The translations under genes and the position numbers were made by a program. Of a stretch of DNA of 64,000 nt, positions 42,792 through 51,563 are shown piece after piece. The stretch is from Pseudahrensia aquimaris (GTDB taxonomy: Bacteria; Pseudomonadota; Alphaproteobacteria; Rhizobiales; Rhizobiaceae): positions 186,001 to 250,000 of the forward strand of contig NZ_JBHTJV010000026.1 of NCBI RefSeq assembly GCF_042676045.1, in the 5' to 3' direction. Below the pieces are notes generated by a model. That model ran no database searches. It saw nothing but the letters and a program-made list of their open reading frames with translations, and was not told the origin of the DNA. Numbering within the stretch: the stretch's first letter is position 1; every line of letters begins with the position of its first letter.

Positions 42792-44738
42792 TTAGGTGTC
42801 GCTGGAGGCAATACGCATGGCCGAGTCGCCATCGCCTACTTGCTGATCAACGGCAATCGCCAAGCCTTGCACGACACCGTCCTTTGGCGCAATAACCGCA
42901 TGCTCCATCTTCATGGCTTCGACAGAAAACAGCATGTCGCCCTTCTCAACCACATCACCCTCGCTCACGGTGACAGCAATTATTCGGCCATGCATGGGCA
43001 CTCGAATTGAACCGTCAGCGCTGCTATCGCCACCACCGTCTTCAACATCTCTGTGGGCGAGCGGCGCAAACACAGTGCTGACACCCTCGTCAAACACATA
43101 AACAACCCGACCGGCTTTGAGAACGCGTAACCGGGTGTCAGGCCGCTGCCATTGATCGTCCTCGTCCATCACGCTCAGGCCATTGCGGTCAAATCGCACA
43201 CGCCTGCTGACGGTTTCTCCGTCCAGTGAGAACCCCATATCCATCTCGCGCGTGCCGTGAACTTGAAAAGCATCCTTCGCAGCCCACGGGCCGCCTTTTG
43301 CGTCTGCGGGCTCATCCAACGCCATCAGCGCAGCAACACCCGACGCAATCACGCTATCGCTCGGCACAGGACGGGCTGTTAGCGCCTCGATATTTCGATC
43401 AATAAGGCCTGTGTCGAAATTCTCGGCTAAAAATTCACGATCAGCCACAAGGCTTGCAAGAAACGCGATGTTGTTTGAGGTGCCAGCGAGTGTTGATCCT
43501 TTCAAGGCACGCTCCAAAGCTGTCATGGCCTCGCGGCGTGTCTCTCCATGAACAATCACCTTTGCGATCATCGGATCGTAATGGGGCGAGATCACATCGC
43601 CTTCTTCGACGCCCGAATCGATGCGCACGGCAGCATCATCCGGCCAACCCAGCGCAATCAACCTGCCTGTTGATGGCAGAAAACCGTTGGAAGGGTCTTC
43701 CGCATAGACACGGGCTTCAACTGCGTGGCCGGAGAGCGAAAGTGCGTCCTGCATCAAAGGCAATTTCTCACCCGAAGCCACCCGCAATTGCCACTCTACC
43801 AAATCCCGCCCGGTGACCATTTCCGTTACCGGATGCTCCACTTGCAAGCGGGTGTTCATTTCCATGAACCAGAAGCCATCTTCGCGCAGGCCTTGCGAAC
43901 CATCCACGATGAACTCCACCGTACCAGCACCCTGATACCCCACAGCCTTGGCCGCATCGCATGCGGCTTTCCCCATGGCTTTGCGCACAGCCGCGGTCAT
44001 GCCTGGGGCCGGGGCTTCCTCAATTACCTTTTGATGCCGGCGTTGCAGCGAGCAGTCGCGTTCGAACAGATGGACAACATTGCCTTTGGCATCACCAAAT
44101 ATCTGCATCTCAATATGGCGAGGGCTGTCGATGAATTTTTCAATCAGCACATCATCATTGCCAAAAGCGGCCTTCGCCTCACGCTTTGCAGCAGTCAACG
44201 CTTCATCAAATTGCAAGGCCTTTTCAACGAGCCTCATTCCTTTGCCGCCGCCGCCCGCAACAGCTTTGATAAGCACCGGATAGCCAATTTCATAGGCTTT
44301 GCGCTTGAGCAGTTCGGCGTTTTGATTGCTGCCATGATAACCGGGCACCACGGGCACTCCGGCCTCGCTCATCAACTCCTTCGCCTTGTCCTTCAAACCC
44401 ATTGCGCGGATAGCACTTGGTGGGGGACCAACGAAAATCATGCCCGCGTCTTGGGTCAATTCAGCAAAATCGGCGTTTTCAGACAAAAAGCCGTAGCCCG
44501 GATGAATAGCCTCCGCACCTGCCTCTTTAGCGATCTTCAAAATGCGCCCTGCCCGCAGATATGAATCGCTGGCAGGCGCAGGTCCAAGCAAATACGCCTC
44601 GTCAGCCATGCGCACGTGCAGCGCATTTGCGTCGGCCTCGGAATAGACAGCAATCGTCTTTACGCCCATGCGACGCGCGGTGCGGATGATGCGGCAAGCA
44701 ATTTCGCCACGGTTTGCAATGAGAAGAGATTTGATCAT
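42792..44738 (-). CDS. Biotin-dependent acyl-CoA carboxylase alpha subunit, probably 3-methylcrotonyl-CoA type
   Basis: A 648-residue protein with a biotin carboxylase domain (LLIANRGEIACRIIRTARRMG, the ATP loop KAVAGGGGKGMRLV, FERDCSLQRRHQKVIEEAPAPG, EMNTRLQVEHPVTEMVTG) in the first 450 residues. A linker follows, then a C-terminal biotinyl domain with the biotinylated Lys in VEAMKMEHAV (about residue 611). The size and one-chain layout fit the alpha subunit of methylcrotonyl-CoA carboxylase in leucine breakdown. Propionyl- or acetyl-CoA carboxylase alpha cannot be excluded, because no beta (carboxyltransferase) gene lies in the window. Confidence 0.85.
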   Translation of the reverse strand: MIKSLLIANRGEIACRIIRTARRMGVKTIAVYSEADANALHVRMADEAYLLGPAPASDSYLRAGRILKIAKEAGAEAIHPGYGFLSENADFAELTQDAGMIFVGPPPSAIRAMGLKDKAKELMSEAGVPVVPGYHGSNQNAELLKRKAYEIGYPVLIKAVAGGGGKGMRLVEKALQFDEALTAAKREAKAAFGNDDVLIEKFIDSPRHIEMQIFGDAKGNVVHLFERDCSLQRRHQKVIEEAPAPGMTAAVRKAMGKAACDAAKAVGYQGAGTVEFIVDGSQGLREDGFWFMEMNTRLQVEHPVTEMVTGRDLVEWQLRVASGEKLPLMQDALSLSGHAVEARVYAEDPSNGFLPSTGRLIALGWPDDAAVRIDSGVEEGDVISPHYDPMIAKVIVHGETRREAMTALERALKGSTLAGTSNNIAFLASLVADREFLAENFDTGLIDRNIEALTARPVPSDSVIASGVAALMALDEPADAKGGPWAAKDAFQVHGTREMDMGFSLDGETVSRRVRFDRNGLSVMDEDDQWQRPDTRLRVLKAGRVVYVFDEGVSTVFAPLAHRDVEDGGGDSSADGSIRVPMHGRIIAVTVSEGDVVEKGDMLFSVEAMKMEHAVIAPKDGVVQGLAIAVDQQVGDGDSAMRIASSDT

Positions 44739-44782
44739 GCGCCCTCAATAGCGCGAAGGCGTGGCGCAATCCACAAGCGCGT

Positions 44783-46180
44783 TCAACATTCCACCATGTT
44801 GACAGCGAGCCCACCCTGGCTCGTTTCTTTGTAACGTTCAGACATATCGTAGCCCGTCTGCCGCATGGTCTCGATGCAGGCATCCAGTGGCACGAAATGG
44901 GTTCCGTCTCCGTGCATGGCTAGCGATGCCGCAGTAACAGCTTTCACCGCCCCCAGCGCGTTGCGCTCGATACAGGGCACCTGCACCAGGCCACCCACAG
45001 GATCGCACGTCATGCCCAGATGGTGCTCCAGCGCGATCTCGGCCGCATTCTCAACCTGTTCCGGCGTGCCACCCATTATTGCCGCCAGTCCAGCAGCAGC
45101 CATGGCAGCAGCAGACCCCACTTCGCCCTGACAACCCACTTCTGCGCCGGAAATAGAAGCATTGTGCTTGATGATCCCGCCGATAGCAGCAGCGGTGAGC
45201 AAAAAGTCTTCAATGTCCTTAGGTGTCGCGCCCGTATGGAACTTCAAATGATAGCTAAGAACAGCTGGTATGACGCCCGCCGCGCCATTGGTCGGTGCAG
45301 TCACCACCTTGCCACCTGCGGCGTTTTCTTCGTTTACGGCCATCGCAAACACCGAGAGCCAGTCGTTGGCAGCTAATGGCCCCAAATCGTTTTTGGACCA
45401 TTTCTCGTCCAACTTATGGAAAACCTGTTTGGCACGGCGCTTAACAAACAGCCCGCCCGGCAATTCGCCTTCCTGCGAAAGCCCGCGCTTCACGCAAGCA
45501 TCCATTGCGTCCCAAATACCGCGAATGTCTTTGTCCAACGTCGCAGTGAAGCCGATGGCTTTCTCGTTCTCCCGCTTCATATCAGCAATGGTAAGCCCGC
45601 TTGTTCGCGCCATTTCCAGCATCTGCTTTGCGCTGGAAAAGGGATATGGCACCTCATATTGCGCAGGCACGAGATCATCCTTCAGGCGCAACATATCCAT
45701 ATCGTCGGCTACGAAACCACCACCGATGGAATACATGATCTTGGACACCAAGAACTGACCGGCCCGATCGTAGGCCGAAAACCGCATACCGTTAGCATGG
45801 GCTGGGAGGTTCTCGTCGTAGTCGAAGATCAAATCCGCATCGGGATCGAACTCCCATGCGGGAAACCCTTCGGCCAAAACCTTCCTTTCAGTATAGGCCT
45901 GCGCCAACAGCCCATCCACGGCATCAGGGTCTATAGTCGAGGGTTCGCACCCCATCATTCCCAAGATGACCGCGCGGTCTGTGCCATGCCCTTTGCCTGT
46001 AAATGCCAGAGAACCATGCAGCGAACACGTCACACGCCAGATTTCGCTAGAAGCGGGGCGCGGCCAGTCGTCGTCTCGCAAGAAATGCAGGAACTGCCGT
46101 GCAGCAACCATCGGCCCCATTGTGTGAGACGAAGACGGTCCGATGCCGACCTTGAACATATCGAAAACAGAAAGAAACAT
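44783..46180 (-). CDS. sdaA: L-serine ammonia-lyase (iron-sulfur L-serine dehydratase)
   Basis: Converts L-serine to pyruvate and ammonia. The 465-residue single-chain enzyme has the beta domain (FDMFKVGIGPSSSHTMGPMVAA at the start) and the alpha domain. All three iron-sulfur cysteines are in place: CQGEVGSAAAMAA, TCDPVGGLVQ and PCIERNALGAV. The ATG at 46180 gives the canonical N-terminus; the frame is open to 46288 but without family similarity. Divergent from sfsA. Confidence 0.95.
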   Translation of the reverse strand: MFLSVFDMFKVGIGPSSSHTMGPMVAARQFLHFLRDDDWPRPASSEIWRVTCSLHGSLAFTGKGHGTDRAVILGMMGCEPSTIDPDAVDGLLAQAYTERKVLAEGFPAWEFDPDADLIFDYDENLPAHANGMRFSAYDRAGQFLVSKIMYSIGGGFVADDMDMLRLKDDLVPAQYEVPYPFSSAKQMLEMARTSGLTIADMKRENEKAIGFTATLDKDIRGIWDAMDACVKRGLSQEGELPGGLFVKRRAKQVFHKLDEKWSKNDLGPLAANDWLSVFAMAVNEENAAGGKVVTAPTNGAAGVIPAVLSYHLKFHTGATPKDIEDFLLTAAAIGGIIKHNASISGAEVGCQGEVGSAAAMAAAGLAAIMGGTPEQVENAAEIALEHHLGMTCDPVGGLVQVPCIERNALGAVKAVTAASLAMHGDGTHFVPLDACIETMRQTGYDMSERYKETSQGGLAVNMVEC

Positions 46181-46330
46181 GAGTGATAACAGCAATTCGA
46201 GCGCGAGAATTGTTGGCCCCGCATTTTTGCAGCAGCAAAACCGCCAATGCGAGAGGCGAAACGTCTCAGGACAGTCTGTTTCCGACACGGGACGTTGTCG
46301 GCTGGCCAGTTTCGATCTAATTCTTCGACG

Positions 46331-47044
46331 ATGGATTTTCCGACCACCTTGATCCCCGGCGTGCTGGAGCAGCGCTACAAACGCTTCCTCGCCGATGTTC
46401 GGCTGGAGGACGGGTCAATCACCACCGTCCACTGCCCCAATCCCGGCGCTATGATGGGGCTCAACACACCCGGATTTCGTTGTTGGATTTCCGACAGCGG
46501 CAACCCGAAGCGCAAATTGCGGCACACGCTGGAACTGATCGAAGCTGTCGGCCCCTCCGGCCCCGTTATGGTTGGCATCAACACCGGCACGCCTAACAAG
46601 CTGGCGGAGGAAGCCATACTGTCTGGTGTGGTGCCGCAACTGGCAGGCTATGAGACGCTGCGACGGGAGGTGAAATACGGCGAAAATTCACGCATCGACA
46701 TTCTGCTGCAAAACGAAGGCAAGCCACCCTGCTATGTGGAGGTTAAAAACGTCCATCTGGTACGCAAAGGCCGGTTGCACGAATTTCCAGACTGCAAAAC
46801 GACACGAGGCGCCAAACATCTTCGCGAACTCGCAGCCCAAGTCGGGCTCGGCAACCGCGCTGTGATGCTCTACATAATCCAGCGCGAGGACGGTGATACA
46901 TTCTCGCTTGCCCGCGATTTGGACCCCGATTACGCCAAAGCCTTTGAAGAAGCCCGCGACGGCGGGGTTGAAGCCTACGCCATTCGGTGCCAAATCTCGA
47001 CCACCAGCATTCTCGCCACGACTCCGATCCCGATTGTGGTTTGA
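46331..47044 (+). CDS. sfsA: Sugar fermentation stimulation protein SfsA (DNA/RNA nuclease homologue)
   Basis: A 237-residue protein with the SfsA pattern: QRYKRFLADVRLEDG, TVHCPNPGAMMGL, PNKLAEEAILSG, YGENSRIDILLQ, YVEVKNVHLV and FPDCKTTRGAKHLREL. The PD-(D/E)xK-like core D-I-L...E-V-K is intact. E. coli SfsA binds DNA and raises maltose gene expression; nuclease activity has been suggested. The ATG at 46331 fits the family start. map follows after 23 bases. Confidence 0.94.
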   Translation: MDFPTTLIPGVLEQRYKRFLADVRLEDGSITTVHCPNPGAMMGLNTPGFRCWISDSGNPKRKLRHTLELIEAVGPSGPVMVGINTGTPNKLAEEAILSGVVPQLAGYETLRREVKYGENSRIDILLQNEGKPPCYVEVKNVHLVRKGRLHEFPDCKTTRGAKHLRELAAQVGLGNRAVMLYIIQREDGDTFSLARDLDPDYAKAFEEARDGGVEAYAIRCQISTTSILATTPIPIVV

Positions 47045-47067
47045 CGCTCGACCAAGAGGCACGTCCC

Positions 47068-47898
47068 GTGAACACCTATCTGCCAGCCGCCGAAGCTCCG
47101 CTCAAAAACACCGGCCAGATCAAGCTCTACACGCCTGAAGATTTTGTCGGCATGCGCCGCGCTTGCCAACTGACAGCCACTTGCCTTGATGAAGTCGCCG
47201 CCATGGTGAAACCCGGCGTGACGACCAAGGAGATCGACGATTTCGTGCTGCAATTCGGCCTGGACCACGGCGCGTTCCCAGCTACGCTAAACTACCGCGG
47301 CTATCCCTATTCAAGTTGCATATCGCTGAATCATGTCGTTTGCCACGGCATGCCATCGGACAAAAAACTGAAATCCGGCGATATTCTCAACGTCGACATC
47401 ACTTTCTTGCTGGACGGCTGGCACGGTGACTCCAGCCGCATGTACATAGCGGGCGAGCCTAAACGTGCTGCTGAACGGCTGGTGGATCTGACCTACGATT
47501 GTCTGATGGCAGGCATTGCGCAGGTCAAACCCGGCAACCGCCTCGGCGCGATTGGCGCGGCGATCCAAGATCTTGCCGAGGCCAACCGCTGCTCGGTCGT
47601 GCGCGATTTTTGCGGCCACGGCGTTGGTCGCTTGTTTCATGATGCACCCAACGTGCTGCACTATGGCCGCCCCAACGAAGGGCCAGAATTGAAGCCGGGC
47701 ATGATTTTTACCATTGAACCCATGATTAATTTGGGCAAGCACCACGTCAAAATTCTCAATGACGGTTGGACAGCTGTTACCCGCGACCGTTCACTAACAG
47801 CGCAGTTTGAACACTCAGTTGGCGTGACCCAAGACGGTTGCGAGATTTTCACACAATCACCCGCCGGTCACACCAAGCCGCCCTATTCTGTCGGCTGA
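47068..47898 (+). CDS. map: Methionine aminopeptidase type I
   Basis: Removes the initiator methionine from nascent proteins. 276 residues; the metal and catalytic residues are visible: His in VVCHGMPSD, Asp in NVDITFLLDGWHGDSSRMY (both metal Asp), His in CGHGVGRLFHDAPNVLHYG, Glu in FTIEPMI and the last Glu in QFEHSVGV. GTG start at 47068 with AAGAGG nine bases upstream; the open frame to 46987 overlaps sfsA and was excluded. In rhizobia sfsA-map-radC is a common order. Confidence 0.95.
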   Translation: MNTYLPAAEAPLKNTGQIKLYTPEDFVGMRRACQLTATCLDEVAAMVKPGVTTKEIDDFVLQFGLDHGAFPATLNYRGYPYSSCISLNHVVCHGMPSDKKLKSGDILNVDITFLLDGWHGDSSRMYIAGEPKRAAERLVDLTYDCLMAGIAQVKPGNRLGAIGAAIQDLAEANRCSVVRDFCGHGVGRLFHDAPNVLHYGRPNEGPELKPGMIFTIEPMINLGKHHVKILNDGWTAVTRDRSLTAQFEHSVGVTQDGCEIFTQSPAGHTKPPYSVG

Positions 47899-47907
47899 TC
47901 GCACCCA

Positions 47908-48630
47908 ATGGCTTCCACCAAAAACCCGCCCACCAGCGCCGGTTTCGAAGAAGCAAACGCTCCACACTATATCGGTCATCGCGATCGGTTGCGCGGTAGG
48001 CTGCTGACCCAAGGCGCGGATGCTGTCGCAGATTATGAATTGCTGGAAATGATCCTTTTCCGCACAATTCCTCGCCGTGACACAAAGCCAATCGCGAAGG
48101 CACTGCTCAGCACTTTTGGCTCTCTCCCCGCCGTTTTTGCAGCCGATATAAAGGAACTTTGCCAAGTCAAAGGCGTGAAGGAAGGCATTGCAACCGATCT
48201 AAAGATCATCCACGCGACCCTCGGGCGCACAGCGAAGGCTTCTGTCATTGATCAGCCGATCCTAAGCTCATGGTCATCTGTAATTGAATACTGCACCCGC
48301 GTGATGGCTCACGAGCCCATTGAGCAATTGCGTATTCTTTTCCTCGACAAAAAGAACCGTCTGCAGGTCGACGAGGTGCAGCAAAAAGGCACTGTGGACC
48401 ACACGCCCGTTTATACCCGTGAGGTGGTCAAACGAGCCCTGGAACTGAATGCATCTGCTATTCTTCTAGTCCACAACCATCCCTCCGGCGATCCAACACC
48501 ATCGCGTGCAGATATTGATATGACCCAACTCATCATTGAGGCTTCGGCCCCCATGGGCATCACGGTTCACGACCACATTATCATCGGGCGCGATGGGCAC
48601 GTTTCAATGAAGGCACTGCAATTAATATGA
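47908..48630 (+). CDS. radC: RadC family protein (JAB/MPN domain)
   Basis: A 240-residue protein with an N-terminal helix-hairpin-helix-like region (HYIGHRDRLRGRLLTQGADAVADYELLEMIL) and a C-terminal JAMM metalloprotease-like domain, VHNHPSGDPTPSRADID (about residues 190-206). In between lies LFLDKKNRLQVDEVQQKGTVD. Named for an E. coli repair mutation later assigned to another gene; the biochemical role remains unsettled. It overlaps the binding-protein gene by four bases (ATGA). Confidence 0.94.
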   Translation: MASTKNPPTSAGFEEANAPHYIGHRDRLRGRLLTQGADAVADYELLEMILFRTIPRRDTKPIAKALLSTFGSLPAVFAADIKELCQVKGVKEGIATDLKIIHATLGRTAKASVIDQPILSSWSSVIEYCTRVMAHEPIEQLRILFLDKKNRLQVDEVQQKGTVDHTPVYTREVVKRALELNASAILLVHNHPSGDPTPSRADIDMTQLIIEASAPMGITVHDHIIIGRDGHVSMKALQLI

Positions 48631-49676
48631 GCTTTCGGTTCTCCCAATTGGTCGCTTGCGCGATGGGCGTGTTGCTGTTCAACGTTGCCCATGCAGCAGA
48701 CCGTATTGGGTTGGCTTTGCCATCAGAATCACGTTTCGAACCCGCAGCCCAAATGCTGCGTTCAGGCGTTCAAGCCGCTCTAAGGGCCGCCAACAGCGAC
48801 ACCCAGATTGTTGAATTTACTGTGGCCTGCGCGGCAACCAAAGAAAGCCCCAAGCCGATTCTGCCGCTGGGCGTTGGCTTCATCATCGGCCCTCCCTGTT
48901 TCGGTGCAGCGCAAGCGGTAGCACGCATTCTCAACCCCGAAGGCACGACCGAACCTGTGCCTGTTCTCGCTATTGGCTCACATGCACCACTGCTAAAACG
49001 GTTGCGCGAGCGCGAAAACCTGCCGCTTTTCGTTTTGGGGAAGAACGATAACGCAGAAGCTGAAGCCATTCTGGAAAAGGCCATTCCGGCTTTCACAGGC
49101 AAGCCCTTTGCCATTGTAGACGATGGTTCGGTCCACGGTCGCTTCCTCGCCGATCAATTGCGACTGTTGGGCGATGAACGCGGCATAAAACCCGCCACCG
49201 TTGCAACATTTCGGCCGTTACAATCGACCCAGCGGACAATGCTTCAGCGTCTCGCCCGCTCAGGCGTCGAAGCGCTTATCATTCTGGGAGCGCCTGAGGA
49301 CGTGATCACCATTGCCTCCGATTTGAAGGCGACCAACCGAAATTGGGCCATCGCCGTGAGCGATCAGGCCGCGCTTTTGCCTTTCATGGCGCGGCCAAGC
49401 GATTTGCCCGATGGCGCTGTGGTGATCAAAGAACGCGATGCACCAGCCAATATCGCACCGGCGCTCTCCTCAGCAGAACGCGCACAGTTTGTCCGCGGAT
49501 TTGTTGCTGGTGAAATCGCGCTTCAATCACTTGGCGGCAACCCGCTCAATACAGGCCAGACCTATCAAACCAGCCTTGGTTCTCTGAAAATATCAAACGA
49601 AGGACGGACAGAAATTCTGCCCTATGAACTGCGACTGTGGTCAGAGATTAGCACCAACACTATGAGCCAAAACTGA
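48627..49676 (+). CDS. Orphan periplasmic ligand-binding protein (LivJ/PBP type I fold)
   Basis: A 349-residue secreted protein: signal peptide MSFRFSQLVACAMGVLLFNVAHA, then a type I periplasmic binding fold resembling LivJ-like proteins (ALPSESRFEPAAQMLRSGVQAAL, FIIGPPCFGAAQAVARIL, FAIVDDGSVHGRFLADQLRLL). There are no permease or ATPase genes around it. It is coupled to radC by a four-base overlap and to the P1 peptidase by TGATG. A sensor or envelope role is as likely as transport; ligand unknown. Confidence 0.78.
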   Translation: MSFRFSQLVACAMGVLLFNVAHAADRIGLALPSESRFEPAAQMLRSGVQAALRAANSDTQIVEFTVACAATKESPKPILPLGVGFIIGPPCFGAAQAVARILNPEGTTEPVPVLAIGSHAPLLKRLRERENLPLFVLGKNDNAEAEAILEKAIPAFTGKPFAIVDDGSVHGRFLADQLRLLGDERGIKPATVATFRPLQSTQRTMLQRLARSGVEALIILGAPEDVITIASDLKATNRNWAIAVSDQAALLPFMARPSDLPDGAVVIKERDAPANIAPALSSAERAQFVRGFVAGEIALQSLGGNPLNTGQTYQTSLGSLKISNEGRTEILPYELRLWSEISTNTMSQN

Positions 49677-50698
49677 TGAAACCGGGTGCGCGAAACCTTA
49701 TCACAGATGTTGCAGGACTGCGTGTCGGCAACGCTTCCGATGACAAGCTGAAATCCGGCGTAACCGCGCTCATATCAGACGTCGAAAATGTGGCTTCGGT
49801 CCACGTGATGGGCGGCGCACCGGGAACACGCGAGACAGACCTTCTTGCGCCAGAAAACTCGGTCCAATCCGTCGATGCGCTGGTGCTTTCCGGCGGCTCG
49901 GCTTTTGGCTTGGACGCTTGCGGCGGCGTGCAGTCTTTCTTACGCACACAGGGCAAGGGCTTCGCGGTTGCAGACCAAATCGTGCCCATCGTGCCCGGTG
50001 CGATCCTCTTTGACCTCATCAATGGCGGAGACAAAGCGTGGGGCGATCACTCACCCTATCGCGAACTCGGCCAGTTGGCAGCACAGAACGCGTCATACGA
50101 ATTCGATTTGGGCTCCCAAGGTGCAGGCACTGGCGCACTGGTAGGCGGGCCGGGAATTGGATTGAAAGGTGGCCTTGGCTCAGCTTCTACAATCCTGCCG
50201 AATGGTGTCACAATCGGCGCACTGGTGGCCGTGAACGCTCTTGGCGCGCCAACGGTTGGTGAAGGAGCTAACTTCTGGGCAGTACCATTCGAGATGGGCG
50301 ATGAGTTCGGCGGACTTGGGCCTTCGCAAGCAGACGCTGACGAAGCACAAGCTTTGCGCATCAAGTTTCGCGATACACAGGCACAGGGCAGCAACACAAC
50401 CATTGCCATCATCGCCACTGATGCAGCGCTTACCAAAGGGGAGGCCAAGCGCATGGCTATTGCCGCCCACGACGGCTTCGCCCGCGCCCTGTGGCCCGCC
50501 CACACGCCCATGGACGGCGATCTGGTGTTCGCCCTCGCTACAGGTGCAAAAGGCCCGCTGGACAGCATCGACGATCAAATAACATTCTCGGCGACAGCCG
50601 CCAGCACAATGGCAAGGGCTATCGCGCGGGGCATTTTCCATGCACAATCAAGGGAGGGCGACATCTTTCCAACGTGGCACAAGGCTTTCAAACGATGA
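49676..50698 (+). CDS. P1 family peptidase (DmpA/L-aminopeptidase D-esterase type)
   Basis: A 340-residue member of the self-processing DmpA-like hydrolases. The N-terminal part reads NLITDVAGLRVGNASDDKLKSGVTALI, followed by LSGGSAFGLDACGGVQ and NALGAPTVG. The cleavage and nucleophile region is QGSNTTIAIIATDAALTKGEA (about residues 237-257), where these enzymes cut between Gly and Ser/Thr. The ending ATGDLVFALAT-like MDGDLVFALATG is standard. It overlaps the next gene start. Confidence 0.9.
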   Translation: MKPGARNLITDVAGLRVGNASDDKLKSGVTALISDVENVASVHVMGGAPGTRETDLLAPENSVQSVDALVLSGGSAFGLDACGGVQSFLRTQGKGFAVADQIVPIVPGAILFDLINGGDKAWGDHSPYRELGQLAAQNASYEFDLGSQGAGTGALVGGPGIGLKGGLGSASTILPNGVTIGALVAVNALGAPTVGEGANFWAVPFEMGDEFGGLGPSQADADEAQALRIKFRDTQAQGSNTTIAIIATDAALTKGEAKRMAIAAHDGFARALWPAHTPMDGDLVFALATGAKGPLDSIDDQITFSATAASTMARAIARGIFHAQSREGDIFPTWHKAFKR

Positions 50699-51465
50699 TG
50701 AAAACGCTCCTGTTTATCGCATTTGTATGCTTTTCGACGCTGGCCCATGCCGCGCAAACCTCACACCTCCACTTCGCAACATTCGCCAACAATGGCGAAA
50801 CATTTTTGTTTATCGAAGCTGGTACACAAGACGGCTCCGGCACACACTATGCCAACGCCTTTGCCATCACTGTCGCAACCGACAGCTATCTCGACGGCTT
50901 CCCGATCAGGCTGCGCGAAGACGAGGAGCAGGCACTCGCCCGCGAGGGCGGAACGCCAGAGGAAAGCTCCGAGCGCAGCCATCGCGACCTAAACACGCTC
51001 ATCGACAGCCTGAGGGCCAATCCAAACGTCGCCGCTATTCTGAGCAACAGCAGCCCAACCACCGAGCGCTTTTCTCAGGCGGCTTGGGACGCGGCCCCAG
51101 CCGCCAAACAAGCCCGTTTCACGAAGACCGATATTTTCCCCATCAGCCGGGACATTTGGCAGTTAGAGCTTGCCAACATCAACTTCCCCGCTGATCCCGA
51201 ACAGTGCTTTGGCCTGTTAGAACAAATGACTGGTTTCAAGCTCGACCTCGTGAACGAAGAAACCAGCGCAAGAACCACGCTCAACGAAGACGCCCGTGTG
51301 CCGACAAGACGCGGTTGCCCGCAAGACTACTGGATCGCCCATGTCTTCACCCACAGCTTCTTCAGAAGCACGCAGCGCATGGCGGTTATCTTGCGTTTCT
51401 CAAAGACCGGCTTTGAAGGGCCAGACCGCGCGCTGATGGCGGTCACCACCGTGATGCCGGAGTAA
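50695..51465 (+). CDS. DUF2259 family predicted secreted protein
   Basis: A 256-residue protein with a signal peptide (MMKTLLFIAFVCFSTLAHA) followed by the DUF2259 opening HFATFANNGETFLFIEAGTQDGSG and YANAFAITVATDSYLDGFPIRLREDEEQ. The rest includes two Cys (EQCFG, RRGCPQD) that may pair in the periplasm. Function unknown. Its start ATGATGA overlaps the peptidase stop, so radC, binding protein, peptidase and DUF2259 form one coupled series. Confidence 0.82.
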   Translation: MMKTLLFIAFVCFSTLAHAAQTSHLHFATFANNGETFLFIEAGTQDGSGTHYANAFAITVATDSYLDGFPIRLREDEEQALAREGGTPEESSERSHRDLNTLIDSLRANPNVAAILSNSSPTTERFSQAAWDAAPAAKQARFTKTDIFPISRDIWQLELANINFPADPEQCFGLLEQMTGFKLDLVNEETSARTTLNEDARVPTRRGCPQDYWIAHVFTHSFFRSTQRMAVILRFSKTGFEGPDRALMAVTTVMPE

Positions 51466-51491
51466 AGCAAGGTCACTTGGGGGTATTGCGC

Positions 51492-51563
51492 CCGTGCCGT
51501 TGAAGCGGCGCGGTGGCGGTGATAGGCCAGCGGCAACACTCCCAACACCAAGGCCTATCCGCC
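51492..51563 (+). promoter_or_regulatory. Tandem hairpins in the purB leader, ending at the start codon
   Basis: Hairpin 1: CCGTGCCG (51492-51499) pairs with CGGCGCGG (51506-51513) with one G-U. Hairpin 2: GGCGG (51515-51519) and ATAGGCC (51522-51528) pair with GGCCTAT (51552-51558) and CCGCC (51559-51563), leaving a TG bulge and a 23-base loop. The second stem ends at the base before the purB ATG, and no ribosome binding site is visible outside it. Confidence 0.5.
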
